From contig NZ_CP013232.1 of NCBI RefSeq assembly GCF_001584145.1, forward strand, positions 1,922,001-1,986,000: 64,000 bases of DNA. Direction: 5' to 3'. Below are positions 1 through 7,964 of the stretch, in pieces; the stretch's first letter is position 1, and each line of letters starts with the position of its first letter. The notes under the pieces are model-generated. The model worked only from the letters and a program-made list of their open reading frames with translations. It was not told the DNA's origin and did no database searches. This DNA is from Collimonas fungivorans (lineage in GTDB: Bacteria > Pseudomonadota > Gammaproteobacteria > Burkholderiales > Burkholderiaceae_D). Both the position numbers and the translations under genes were made by a program.

Positions 1-758
1 ACGAGCCGCTGAAAACCGCGCGCCTGATCACCACGCTGGACTTGCTGGTGGACGAGCACAAGTCGCAGGACGCGTTGCATGCCGTGAATGAGCTCAACGC
101 CCGCGGCACGCGCCACATCCACGCCTTGCGGCTGGCGCTGAAAGCCAACCAGCAAGCCAAGAACTGGCCGGAAGTGCTGCGCCTGGTGCGCACCCTGAAC
201 AAGCACGATGCCTTGCATCCGGCCTTGTCGACACGCTTGCGCGAGCTGGCTTACGACGGTTTGCTGTCGGACGAAGCGCACGACGCCGAATCGATCATCC
301 GGCTGTGGGGCACGGTGCCGAACGAAGACCGTACCAAGCCCTTCATCGCCATGCGCGGCGCCCAGGCTTTCAACAAGAGCGGTTTGCACGCGGAAGCGCG
401 CGCCCTCGTCGAAAAATCGCTGGCGACAGAATGGGACCAGCGCTTGCTGGCGGTCTATCGTGATGCGGCTGCAGCCGAGGCCTCGCCCGAGCTGCTGTCG
501 CAAATCGAGCATTGCGAACACTGGGCCGTCAGGGCGCCCAACGACCCCGAGCTGGCGCTGACTTTGGGCACGTTCTGCTTCAAGCAAAAATTATGGGGCA
601 AGGCCCAGCGCCACCTGGAGCAGGCTTTGTCGGATGCGGTAGCGCCGGCCACGGTGCGCGAAGCGCATCTGAAACTGGGGCAATTGCACGAGGCGATCGA
701 CCAGCAGGCGCTGGCAGCCGAGCATTATCGCCAGTGCGCGCTGGCTACCACGCTATAA
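1..758 (+). CDS. hemY: HemY-like heme biosynthesis-associated TPR membrane protein (3' part)
   Basis: The frame is open from the window edge (codons in phase with position 3) to a TAA at 756-758, so the start and the N-terminal membrane segments lie outside. The roughly 250 visible residues are helical and TPR-like, with repeated patterns such as LRLALKANQQAKNWPEVLRL and a final LKLGQLHEAIDQQALAAEHY. This matches the C-terminal half of the HemY family, inner-membrane proteins of about 400 residues encoded at the end of the hemC-hemD-hemX-hemY cluster in proteobacteria and linked to late porphyrin metabolism. It is not the protoporphyrinogen oxidase also called HemY in Gram-positives. The family call rests on pattern recognition of the C-terminal half alone. 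A generic TPR protein is the alternative. Confidence 0.75.
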   Translation, partial: EPLKTARLITTLDLLVDEHKSQDALHAVNELNARGTRHIHALRLALKANQQAKNWPEVLRLVRTLNKHDALHPALSTRLRELAYDGLLSDEAHDAESIIRLWGTVPNEDRTKPFIAMRGAQAFNKSGLHAEARALVEKSLATEWDQRLLAVYRDAAAAEASPELLSQIEHCEHWAVRAPNDPELALTLGTFCFKQKLWGKAQRHLEQALSDAVAPATVREAHLKLGQLHEAIDQQALAAEHYRQCALATTL

Positions 759-946
759 CGGGAACATCGCCGTAGCCTTGCGCTACGCTGAAATGGGGCA
801 GGGTTGATTACGCAGTCTGGCAGCGTAAGACCCTGTCCCTTTTTTCTTGGCTGCCGCTATTTTCAAAGATGGAATTGCCGCGATTTTGTTGAAAGCACAA
901 TCGTCGCCTATACTTGTAATCCGTCATTACCCATGAAAGAGATTCA

Positions 947-2269
947 TTGAACAACCTGTTATTGGTTATCGCAGCATTATTTCTGGTAGCACTCAACGGT
1001 TTTTTTGTTGCTGCCGAATTCGGTTTAGTCAAATTACGCCAGACCCGTATCCGCGCCATCGCCAAGACCCAAGGCTTGCGCGGGCGCATCCTGGCGCTAG
1101 TGCATCGCCAGCTGGACGCTTATCTGTCCGCCTGCCAACTCGGTATTACACTCGCCTCGCTGGGCCTGGGCTGGATCGGCGAGCCGGCGTTCGCCGGCCT
1201 GCTGCAGCCTGTATTCGGCTGGGTTGGCATCAGCTCGCCGGAACTGATACACGGCATTTCCTTCTTCTTCGCTTTCTTCCTGATTTCCTTCCTGCACATC
1301 GTGATCGGCGAACTCGCGCCCAAGACCGTCGCGATCCGCAATCCGGAAGTGATAGGCCTGTGGTGCGCCTTGCCACTGTACGGTTTTTACTGGGCCATGT
1401 ACCCGGCGATCTGGGCGCTCAACGCCAGCGCCAACTGGATCCTGCGCCTGGCCGGCCTGGCCGGCGCCCATGGCCACGACGCCCAGTATTCGGCGGATGA
1501 GCTGAAACTGATCCTGCGCGGCAGCCACGCCGGCGAAAAATTCAACCGCGACGAATGGAACGTGCTGGCGCAATCGCTCGATTTCAGCGAGCTCGAAGTA
1601 TCCGACCTGATGCGCCCCATCAACGAGATCACGGCCCTGCACCAGGCGCGCAGCCTGCAGGAAAACCTGCAGACCATCTATCGCCACCGCTTCAGCCGTT
1701 ATCCCTACTTTGACCAGAGCGGCGTCAATGTACTGGGCGTGATCCATCTCAAGGATCTGTTCATCGCGCAGCAGGAAGGCAAGTCGATCGAAAGCCTGAA
1801 CGCTTATCTGCGCCCGGTGGAATATGTATCGTCGCGCATGCCGGCGCTGGAACTGTTCCGCCGCTTCCGTACCGGTTCGCCGCATTTCGCCATCATCGGC
1901 AAAAAAGGCAGCAAGCCGGAAGGTTTCATCACCTTGGATAACCTGCTGGGTGCGATGGTAGGGGAGATCCGCGATGAATTCCGGCGCAACGACAACGAAT
2001 GGAGCCGCCTCGACGACGGCACCTTGCTGGGCAAGGGCAGCCTGCCGATCTTCAGCCTGGAGCGCATACTCGGCATCGACGTCGCGATCGACGGCGACGA
2101 AGACGTCGACTCGGTAGGCGGCCTGATCATGGCCAAGCTGGGCGACCTGCCGCATGAAGGACAGAAGATCGAATTCGACGGTTTCGACATCGTGGTCAAG
2201 AAGATGAACGGGCCGCGGATTGTGCTGGTGAAGGTTTATCCTGCGTCGCGTACGGTTGATGCTGAATAG
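947..2269 (+). CDS. CNNM/CorC-family transporter-associated membrane protein (hemolysin-like, DUF21-CBS-CorC_HlyC)
   Basis: The product is 440 residues. An N-terminal DUF21/CNNM membrane region (about residues 1-190) contains several hydrophobic helices and the family-typical segment LASLGLGWIGEPAFAGLL. It is followed by a paired CBS region (about 205-330; DLMRPINEITALH, RYPYFDQ, GVIHLKDLF) and a C-terminal CorC/HlyC domain (about 345-430; LGIDVAIDGDEDVDSVGGLIM). Family members are inner-membrane proteins tied to magnesium/cobalt homeostasis; the older name hemolysin is misleading. The TTG start at 947 is chosen because an ATG at 931 runs into a stop after five codons, while a purine-rich AAAGAGA sits just upstream of the TTG. 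The gene stands alone, without operon partners in sight. Confidence 0.88.
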   Translation: MNNLLLVIAALFLVALNGFFVAAEFGLVKLRQTRIRAIAKTQGLRGRILALVHRQLDAYLSACQLGITLASLGLGWIGEPAFAGLLQPVFGWVGISSPELIHGISFFFAFFLISFLHIVIGELAPKTVAIRNPEVIGLWCALPLYGFYWAMYPAIWALNASANWILRLAGLAGAHGHDAQYSADELKLILRGSHAGEKFNRDEWNVLAQSLDFSELEVSDLMRPINEITALHQARSLQENLQTIYRHRFSRYPYFDQSGVNVLGVIHLKDLFIAQQEGKSIESLNAYLRPVEYVSSRMPALELFRRFRTGSPHFAIIGKKGSKPEGFITLDNLLGAMVGEIRDEFRRNDNEWSRLDDGTLLGKGSLPIFSLERILGIDVAIDGDEDVDSVGGLIMAKLGDLPHEGQKIEFDGFDIVVKKMNGPRIVLVKVYPASRTVDAE

Positions 2270-2730
2270 GCACTATGCCGATTGCGATCATATTGAAGAA
2301 TCTTTATGGTTGATTCGTTCGCGAAAAAGAACGCGCAGGATTGACATCCTGAACTGCAAAAATCGTCCAAGCCGCGCCACGCGATAGTGGGGAGCTTTAG
2401 GGCGTTGGTTTTACATTTTGCGCCTGTCTGTCAACCTTGCCATCTGCCGCCCTCCCAGTCTGAAAGCGGAAAGCGACCTTGCAGCAACTCTGGAGATCGC
2501 CATGACTTGCATCAACACGTCCCCCCCAACCAATGATGGACAGATGGGGAAATAAGGTTTTATGGGGGTAGGTGCTTGTGTGCAATTGGTATCAACGAAT
2601 TGGACCATTGGGCCTTGTTGGCCGACATTGGATAGGTGACTGTCCATTTCAGGTAGATGCCAGCAAATTTACTTGCAAAATAAATAATATTCTGTAAGGA
2701 TAGCCTAGGAGCAATTTTCAGGGGCTATCA
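2270..2730. other. Intergenic stretch (461 bp), no supported gene
   Basis: This stretch separates the CNNM gene from the PAAR gene. Short minus-strand frames around 2397-2647 lack family motifs and overlap one another, so they may be decayed coding sequence. The PAAR gene is preceded by an AGGGG ribosome-binding site at about 2718-2722. An AT-rich segment (about 2670-2700) is the most promoter-like part. No terminator or repeat is obvious. Confidence 0.5.
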
Positions 2731-3159
2731 ATGGCAATGCGAAAGATTGTTGTCGTAGGGGATAAAACGACGACAAGTGGTGTGGTCCTGCCGAACGCGA
2801 ATTCAACTTTTTCAGTTGGCGATGCTGGTCATAAGGTTGCGCTAATCGGGGGCCAAGCAACCTGCCTGGCTTGCAAAGGCGTGGGAATCATTGCCAAGGC
2901 AGGCGGTCCGCGCAGGATGGACTTCATGGGAGAAGTAGCTTTGGAGAACGACATCGTTATTTGCGGATGTCCGATCCATCCGAAGCTAGTGTCTAATCTC
3001 CACCAAACTGCTACTCACGATGACCAAGCCGAGTCTCAAGGCACAGTGCCGCCCCCAGCCGCAGCTTCTGGCGCCAGCATACCTGCAGTTAACGATCAAC
3101 CAGCGGCTCAAACGAAACGCTATGACGAGCAGATTAAATTCCTGCTTGGTTCAGGGTAG
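2731..3159 (+). CDS. PAAR-domain type VI secretion spike protein (N-terminal part of a frameshifted effector)
   Basis: The 142-residue product carries a PAAR domain in about residues 1-95: GDKTTTSGVVLPNANSTF, then GQATCLACKGVGIIAKAGGP, then VALENDIVICGCPIHPKLV, including the Cys/His residues of the metal-binding tip. PAAR proteins sharpen the VgrG spike of type VI secretion systems and carry effectors. A proline/alanine-rich linker follows and ends at YDEQIKFLLGSG. Related proteins continue after YDEQ with a transthyretin-like linker; here that linker (VALAGAAYTLTLDDG) is present in another reading frame directly after the stop. One extra G in the GGG at 3154-3156 would join the two. I therefore read this as the first part of a single PAAR-metallopeptidase effector. 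No vgrG or T6SS structural gene lies nearby, so it is an orphan cargo module. Confidence 0.88.
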   Translation: MAMRKIVVVGDKTTTSGVVLPNANSTFSVGDAGHKVALIGGQATCLACKGVGIIAKAGGPRRMDFMGEVALENDIVICGCPIHPKLVSNLHQTATHDDQAESQGTVPPPAAASGASIPAVNDQPAAQTKRYDEQIKFLLGSG

Positions 3160-3995
3160 CGCTGGCTGGTGCGGCTTACACATTGACGCTTGATGATGGC
3201 AGCAAGGTTACCGGAACAACCGATGCCGATGGTAAAACTGAGCGAATTACAACACCTGAGCCGCGAATGATCACACAAGCTAACTTGCAGCCGAATGTGG
3301 CATTTTGTTGCGCCCGGCAAGCTGAAAATTCTGGTGGTGGCGGAGATAGTATCGATGTCAAATTGAGTGGAGTCAAAACAAACGCCAATGCTCTTGGCTC
3401 ATCTGTGACAGAACACAAAGTGGAAGAAAAAGTCCGACCGTTGACGGCCGGAGAGATTGATCTGGCAAAAAAAATATTTCGTGACTCGGTCGACTACTCC
3501 AAGGTCAAAGTCCACAACGGCGCTTACATGATAGGTGCCGGTGACAATGCCATGACGCCGAATGGCGAAATGTATTTTCCAAGCGATTTTTACAAACCTG
3601 ATTATTCGACGGGGAAAAATTCAGATAAGGTCTGGTTTATTCACGAAATGACCCACGTTTGGCAGTATCAGCTGGGGTACAGCGTCAAATGGGGAGGCAT
3701 CAAAATACAAATCAAAGGGGGATATAAGTATGACCCCGGCCAAGATGTCGCACGGGCGTATAAATACAATCCCACGGTTGATCTTGATAAGCCAATGTCA
3801 GATTTCAATATGGAGCAGCAAGGAGATTTAGTTTCACACTATTTTGATGGTATGTTTCTTGACGACGATGGTTCAATCCGAGACCATTTGCGACATGTCG
3901 CAAATATGAATTTTTACGCGCGTTCACTGATCAACTTCCTGAGAGATCCTAAAGATGCATCGTCTCTTCCAAAAACAACTCATATTGAAGACTAA
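3156..3995 (+). CDS. Predicted type VI effector domain: HExxH zinc metallopeptidase of the Vgr-related family (frameshifted from PAAR)
   Basis: This frame opens after a stop at 3135-3137. Its meaningful part begins at GTA 3156 with the linker VALAGAAYTLTLDDGSKVTG, which belongs behind the PAAR domain; the first start-like codon is TTG at 3183. Counted from that TTG, HEMTHVWQYQ (residues 154-163) contains an HExxH zinc motif, and FNMEQQGDLVSHYF (from about 208) supplies a glutamate as likely third ligand. IDLAKKIFRDSVDYSKVKVH and NAMTPNGEMYFP precede it, as I recall from proteins annotated as Vgr-related. Target unknown; as a T6SS cargo with a periplasmic partner next door, action in the periplasm is a reasonable inference. 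There is no ribosome-binding site at 3183, so independent translation is unlikely. It overlaps the next gene by 41 bp. Confidence 0.72.
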   Translation, partial: VALAGAAYTLTLDDGSKVTGTTDADGKTERITTPEPRMITQANLQPNVAFCCARQAENSGGGGDSIDVKLSGVKTNANALGSSVTEHKVEEKVRPLTAGEIDLAKKIFRDSVDYSKVKVHNGAYMIGAGDNAMTPNGEMYFPSDFYKPDYSTGKNSDKVWFIHEMTHVWQYQLGYSVKWGGIKIQIKGGYKYDPGQDVARAYKYNPTVDLDKPMSDFNMEQQGDLVSHYFDGMFLDDDGSIRDHLRHVANMNFYARSLINFLRDPKDASSLPKTTHIED

Positions 3996-4509
3996 CTTAG
4001 GCTTGGCGCTGACCATCACGGCCATGTCGGGCGCGATGGCGATGTCGGGTCCTTTCGAGCATCCGGCTCAGGTAATTCTGAAAGATGGATCTCCGTGTTT
4101 TTTCTCGGATTTTGGAGAAAGGCCCTGGAATGGTTACAACTTGACCGTGGAAATCAACAAAGGCAGTTCAGCAGGCATGGTTTGGGTAATCAGTACAGCT
4201 GAAACCGTTGAAAAGCCTTCCACTGTCCAAAGTTGCGTTCGGTACGGACAAGCTGTCGGGCCGGCCAAAACGATCAAGCCGGCAGTCCCGCTGCGTGATG
4301 GCCTGCCATATTTAGGGATTATGGATACAGGCGATCGCGCACGATATGGGATTCCGTTTTGCATAGGCCGAGATTCTCAAGCTAACCCAATCCTTACGAA
4401 ATGGAACGAAAATGGTGATGGATGCACAGAAGTGCCATTGAACGGGCAGGCAAGCCATCGTTATTCGAGCGATGGTTCAGTAAGTGAGAACACTATTGCA
4501 GGAAGATGA
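3955..4509 (+). CDS. Predicted periplasmic immunity protein for the PAAR-metallopeptidase effector
   Basis: The 184-residue product starts at ATG 3955, inside the last 41 bp of the effector gene in a different frame. Its first 30 residues form a signal peptide: basic start, hydrophobic core LGLALTITAMSG and an AMA cleavage site, without a lipobox cysteine. The mature part includes VILKDGSPCFFSD, GMVWVIST, QSCVRYGQ, PFCIGRD and a late GDGCTE, giving four cysteines that could form disulfides. This layout resembles proteins annotated as putative T6SS immunity periplasmic lipoproteins, apart from the missing lipobox. The tight overlap and export signal are what an immunity gene for a periplasm-acting toxin would show. 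The role is inferred from context; direct inhibition is not demonstrated. No clear ribosome-binding site is visible, so translational coupling is likely. Confidence 0.6.
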   Translation: MHRLFQKQLILKTNLGLALTITAMSGAMAMSGPFEHPAQVILKDGSPCFFSDFGERPWNGYNLTVEINKGSSAGMVWVISTAETVEKPSTVQSCVRYGQAVGPAKTIKPAVPLRDGLPYLGIMDTGDRARYGIPFCIGRDSQANPILTKWNENGDGCTEVPLNGQASHRYSSDGSVSENTIAGR

Positions 4510-4552
4510 GGATCGGGCCTTGCAGTGACACATCCATGTTCTCCCGTTTATC
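4501..4552 (+). repeat. Direct repeat, copy 1
   Basis: GGAAGATGAGGATC (4501-4514) followed by a 38-bp block (4515-4552) recurs at 4701-4768. The 14-bp lead differs by one base and the 38-bp block by about seven. The copy spans the last codons of the predicted immunity gene, so the second copy probably marks a decayed tandem duplication. Confidence 0.75.
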
Positions 4553-4880
4553 TATGGCCATTACCCACGTACTATCAATCCAAAAAGAAGCGATTGCACT
4601 GACTACCAACTGGTATCCACACTTGGACTACTGACCTCAGTCGGTGTAGTAATACTAGCCTTCAAAATCTGGCCATAGGCGAATCTCCGTAAAACTGTAC
4701 GGAAGATAAGGATCAAGGAAAGACGGGAGTGGGTCTTGCAGCGACACCTTCATGTTCACCCATTTATCATTGCAAGACCTGGCTCTGGGCTCGGCCCCAT
4801 ATATTGATGCCGGAATACTATCTGGCGCGGTGATTCATCTGCGTTGCACAAATTCACTACCGTCATCGGAGATTCACTTC
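4553..4880. other. Non-coding stretch between predicted immunity gene and lipoprotein gene
   Basis: The stretch holds many stop codons in all plus frames, repeat copy 2, and a small hairpin (TCCGTA 4686-4691 pairing with TACGGA 4698-4703). A plus frame is open from ATG 4752 into the next gene, but that part has no export signal at its start and no ribosome-binding site. Confidence 0.5.
4701..4768 (+). repeat. Direct repeat, copy 2
   Basis: GGAAGATAAGGATC (4701-4714) and the block 4731-4768 match copy 1; 16 bp (4715-4730) are inserted between them. This copy is followed by the lipoprotein gene at 4881. Upstream of it I cannot trace a convincing remnant of the immunity gene. Confidence 0.7.
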
Positions 4881-5456
4881 GTGCACAAACTCATCGCCCG
4901 CGCTCTTCTATTTTTATTCCTTGCTGCCTGTACATTTTGCGCGATCGCTTCAGAAAGGGAAGTTGTCGCAAAAATCTACGGACGAGCTATCTATCGCGAC
5001 GAATTACAGGGTAACGACAAGAATCTCGAATCGCTATTGATTGCCCCTTTGTTTGAACGGTTTGCCGCCGAGAATCACATCCGCGCGACCGAATCAGAGA
5101 TCGAAGAATTCATCACAGCGACGGCAGGAATTTCACCCTCCGCCACACTCCCTGAACAGCGCGCCGTGATGCATGACATGGGCAAGAATTTCGTGCTCGG
5201 CTGGAAGATTAACAAGGCGCTCTACAAAAAATATGGTGGCGACGTGATCTTCCAGCAAGCCAATCCGTTGGAGCCAGTTGGGGCCGAGCGTCGTTTCCTG
5301 GAGGAGCAAGAAAAATCCGGCTCTTTCCAAATCCTGGATGCTAAAGAACGTGCGAAATTCTTCGAATACTATGTTCGGCCGCAACATTTCGTCATTCCAC
5401 CGTCCGAGGTAAATTACGATTTACCTTGGTGGAAGGGAGTAAAGTCGAGACAGTAA
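4881..5456 (+). CDS. Predicted lipoprotein, SurA-N-like periplasmic protein of unknown function
   Basis: I place the start at GTG 4881, preceded by GGAGA at 4868-4872 with 8-nt spacing; the frame stays open back to ATG 4752, but that leader lacks a signal. From 4881 the 191-residue product opens with a lipoprotein signal (LLFLFLAAC, cysteine at about residue 17). The mature protein begins EREVVAKIYGRAIYRDEL, resembling the N-terminal segment of SurA/parvulin-type chaperones (V-A-x-V-x-G-x-x-I-x-x-x-E-L). Helical, charged sequence follows, including ATESEIEEFI and PEQRAVMHDMGKNFVLGWKI. No parvulin isomerase domain is present. Its position in the effector-immunity island allows a role as a second immunity or accessory protein, but nothing shows this directly. 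Confidence 0.6.
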   Translation: MHKLIARALLFLFLAACTFCAIASEREVVAKIYGRAIYRDELQGNDKNLESLLIAPLFERFAAENHIRATESEIEEFITATAGISPSATLPEQRAVMHDMGKNFVLGWKINKALYKKYGGDVIFQQANPLEPVGAERRFLEEQEKSGSFQILDAKERAKFFEYYVRPQHFVIPPSEVNYDLPWWKGVKSRQ

Positions 5457-5555
5457 AGCCTGATGTTATCGAATATCCGCGAAGAAGTTCGGTTTTTTAG
5501 CTAGGCGTTCTCAAAGACCAAGTGCAGCACTAATTTCGTTTTGAAAGGTATGTTT

Positions 5556-5810
5556 ATGAATAAAATGAGTAAAAATACAATTTCAATAATTGGCGCGGTC
5601 TTAATTGGCGCTCTTGTTTTATATGTTGGAGGACCTGGAAATCTCTTTCATTCGCCCGCTAAATCAACTCCTGAACTTAGACAAAAATGTATTGATGATA
5701 TGAATCTAAATCATGTTACAGATGATTCTTCGTTAAAACGATGTGACGATGCGCAGTTCGCTAAACAAATTACGGCCTCTGACGCTGCTCGTGTTTCACC
5801 AACCAACTAA
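5556..5810 (+). CDS. Small single-pass membrane or exported protein, unknown function
   Basis: The 84-residue product starts at ATG 5556, 7 nt after AAAGG (5544-5548); an ATG at 5550 in the same frame is too close to that site. Residues about 7-27 (TISIIGAVLIGALVLYV) form one hydrophobic helix, followed by a short soluble tail with two cysteines (RQKCIDDMNL, LKRCDDAQFAK). The tail faintly recalls small entry-exclusion (EexN-like) proteins, which I do not consider established. Codon use is much more AT-rich than in the neighbours, with many A/T third positions, fitting horizontal acquisition with the island. No partner gene identifies its role. Confidence 0.6.
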   Translation: MNKMSKNTISIIGAVLIGALVLYVGGPGNLFHSPAKSTPELRQKCIDDMNLNHVTDDSSLKRCDDAQFAKQITASDAARVSPTN

Positions 5811-6027
5811 TTGACTTTGATATCCGATCTTGGTTTTTTGGATCGGCCCCGGATAGATTTCGAGAAAACTCAAATATTTTTGATAAAGTTCTCTAACTTG
5901 AAAGGCCGCATCCGGCCAGAAGCGGACATCTCTGCGACACCCTCGGATGACACTCGCACATCCGACTTACAATATCTTCATCCATTAACGCCACCTGACG
6001 ACAGGTGCCATGCCATGAGGTATTGCC

Positions 6028-6684
6028 ATGAATAACGCTTTGAAAATCGATTTCGTCTCCGATGTTGTATGCCCCTGGTGTGCGATCGGGCTGGCGGGTC
6101 TCAATATCGCGCTCGAACGCCTCGCTCCGGAGACGCACGTCGACTTCACCGTCCATCCGTTCGAGCTCAACCCTGGTATGCCCGCGGCCGGGCAGGAGCA
6201 ACTTGAGCATATCACCGAAAAATACGGCATCACCGCCGATCAGGCACGCATCAACCGTGAACAGATCCGGGCCAGGGCGGCTGCCGTCGGTTTCACCATG
6301 AACCGCGATGACGCCAGCCGTGTCTACAACACTTTCGACGCGCATCGTCTGCTTGCCTGGGCGAAAGAGGCGAATGCGCAAGCAACGCTCAAACTGGTCT
6401 TGCTCAAAGCCTATTTCACCGACGGGAAAAACATCGCGGACAGGAATGTGCTGGCGGAACTTGCCAGGCAAGCCGGCCTGGATGGCGCCGAAGCCGACGA
6501 AGTACTGGCATCGGATCGGTTTGTTCAGGAAGTGAAGGAAGAGGAAACGCTGTGGGCCCAGCGCGGCATCAGCGGCGTGCCCGCAGTCATCGTGAATGAT
6601 CGCTACCTGATCTCGGGCGGCCAGTCGCCGGAGGTATTTGAAGAGCAGCTTCGGGCGATCCTGGCGAGCGACGAGCGGGAGTGA
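6028..6684 (+). CDS. DsbA-family oxidoreductase, FrnE-like, cytoplasmic
   Basis: The 218-residue product begins KIDFVSDVVCPWCAIGL, with the thioredoxin-fold CxxC motif as CPWC near residues 15-18. The middle is the helical insertion of DSBA-like proteins (FNTFDAHRLLAWAKEANAQ, LLKAYFTDGKNIADRNVL), and the cis-proline loop appears as GISGVPAVIVNDRYLISGGQ followed by the closing helix PEVFEEQLRAIL. There is no signal peptide, so this is the cytoplasmic FrnE / 2-hydroxychromene-2-carboxylate isomerase branch, not periplasmic DsbA. Members are thought to act in thiol-disulfide exchange or stress response; the natural substrate is unknown. GAGG at about 6017-6020 supports the ATG at 6028. It stands alone between the accessory island and the TetR/SDR pair. 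Confidence 0.88.
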   Translation: MNNALKIDFVSDVVCPWCAIGLAGLNIALERLAPETHVDFTVHPFELNPGMPAAGQEQLEHITEKYGITADQARINREQIRARAAAVGFTMNRDDASRVYNTFDAHRLLAWAKEANAQATLKLVLLKAYFTDGKNIADRNVLAELARQAGLDGAEADEVLASDRFVQEVKEEETLWAQRGISGVPAVIVNDRYLISGGQSPEVFEEQLRAILASDERE

Positions 6685-7348
6685 TTGTCGCGGGGGAGTG
6701 TTCACGAACTGGCGCTGACCGGGAATGGCCGGCGCCGGCCATGGCCCGACGTTCACTTGTCAAAGCTCGATGTCTCAAAGCGGACGTTAGGAACAGAATC
6801 AACGCTGAAAGATCTCGAGGACCAATGGCTCTCCACAACACCGCTCACTGTTATTCAGTCCGGCACCAGTTGAAGCACAGCGCGCCGTCAGGAAGAGCAG
6901 CATCAAGACGACCAACAGTGAGCGCTGAAGCCCAATCCAGCAGCACACCCGCTCGACGATGCGGGTCGAACCCGAGGCTCAGTGTCAAACGCTGATCCCA
7001 GTCGACGAGCGCGCGTTTCGTCGACTGCTGCCTGTACCTGACGCCGAGAGTTCGGCGAGCGCTGAAGAATTCGGCCGGACCGGCAGTTAGCCGCAATCGT
7101 GCGCGGCGGCGGAGGTGACTTGGGAGATTGGGCGGCAGCGTATGCCAGGAATTGGATAACACGCAGCTCTGTCCACGGTTCGGGATCAGTCTTCCACACG
7201 GCCCCAATCGTCTGAGTGGCGTGTGCGTGCGACAAAACGTAGGACGGGCTGTTGGTCTCGGCGATTCTCAAGCGGGTCCGTTGATCGCCCTACATTGCAC
7301 ACTCGCTCGCTCAACGTCTCGGCAATGGCCATTCGATGCCGATCCGAT
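6685..7348. other. 664-bp stretch without a supported gene
   Basis: Several overlapping frames occur on both strands, but none has a family motif, a good start site or consistent coding character. The minus strand (about 6850-7400) has broken stretches that might be a decayed gene. An 18-bp perfect palindrome lies at 6725-6742 just after the FrnE-like gene. No terminator with a T-run was seen. Confidence 0.5.
6725..6742. repeat. 18-bp perfect palindrome
   Basis: ATGGCCGGC followed directly by GCCGGCCAT. It has no loop and no T-run, lies 40 bp behind the FrnE-like gene, and may simply be a chance GC palindrome or a binding site. Confidence 0.6.
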
Positions 7349-7927
7349 TCAATATACTGCCTTTTTGATATTGCTGCTCGACCGATTTGGCAGGATGGCG
7401 CTAGTAACAATGTGAACGAGATGATCAGCCCGTGGCGCGAATGACGGTAGGTCGACGAGCCAGCCGAGCGCCGCCATCAGGCCGAACAGGTCGTCCCCAT
7501 TCATATCGGTGCGCGCCGTTCCTTCGGCCTGAGCACGGAGCAGTAGTCGCGCGCTCGCTGAGTGCACCGCTGCGCATGAAGCATAAAGAGCGGAGTCCGG
7601 GTTCGCGTGGGCGGCCGCCATCAGGGCGACGACGCCCCTATAGCTTTGGGCGAATGCCATCCATTCGCAAAACCAAGACACGAGCGCTTCGCCAGGTGAA
7701 TTCGACGTTTCGAGTTCGTCTGCCTTCTGCGTCAGTTCGTCCAGATTCGTACACAACAACGCTTCAAACAAGGCTTCTCGCGTCGGGAAATGACGCAGCA
7801 GTGTAGCCAAGCCGACGCCAGCCCGGCGGGCGATATCTCGCATGGACGCATCGACACCGTGCTTGGCGACAACGTCGTGCGCGACTGCAAGTAGATGGCT
7901 GTAATTTTTTTTGGCGTCGGCTCGCAT
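7349..7927 (-). CDS. TetR/AcrR-family transcriptional regulator
   Basis: I place the start at ATG 7925-7927 because AAGGAG lies just upstream on the minus strand; the longer frame to 7972 has no such site and would run through the operator. The 192-residue product has an N-terminal helix-turn-helix: LLAVAHDVVAKHGVDASM, then RDIARRAGVGLATLLRHFPTREAL, and a helical ligand-binding domain (GEALVSWFCEWMAF, DLFGLMAALGWLVDLP). It faces a short-chain dehydrogenase gene at 8084. The shared 157-bp region contains a consensus promoter for the dehydrogenase and an inverted repeat lying on its -10 box, so repression of that gene, relieved by a small ligand, is the likely role. The ligand is unknown. Confidence 0.9.
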   Translation of the reverse strand: MRADAKKNYSHLLAVAHDVVAKHGVDASMRDIARRAGVGLATLLRHFPTREALFEALLCTNLDELTQKADELETSNSPGEALVSWFCEWMAFAQSYRGVVALMAAAHANPDSALYASCAAVHSASARLLLRAQAEGTARTDMNGDDLFGLMAALGWLVDLPSFAPRADHLVHIVTSAILPNRSSSNIKKAVY

Positions 7928-7935
7928 GGGGCTCC

Positions 7936-7964
7936 TTGACAAACGGATCGCTGATCCATATAAT
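7936..7964 (+). promoter_or_regulatory. Consensus sigma-70 promoter for the SDR gene
   Basis: TTGACA at 7936-7941 and TATAAT at 7959-7964 are both exact consensus hexamers separated by 17 bp. The promoter points toward the short-chain dehydrogenase at 8084 and overlaps the upstream part of the TetR gene's leader. Confidence 0.88.

Noticed and set aside
2397..2647. Short minus-strand frames with Cys and Gly before the PAAR gene
   Set aside because: They faintly recall small immunity proteins (DUF3304-like) when two frames are combined, but there is no consistent frame or start; too weak to call.
5811..6035. 74-residue frame before the FrnE-like gene
   Set aside because: Starts with TTG directly at a previous stop, overlaps the next gene and has no motif.
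6851..7271. Overlapping minus-strand frames behind the TetR gene
   Set aside because: No family pattern in any frame; possibly decayed DNA but unsupported.
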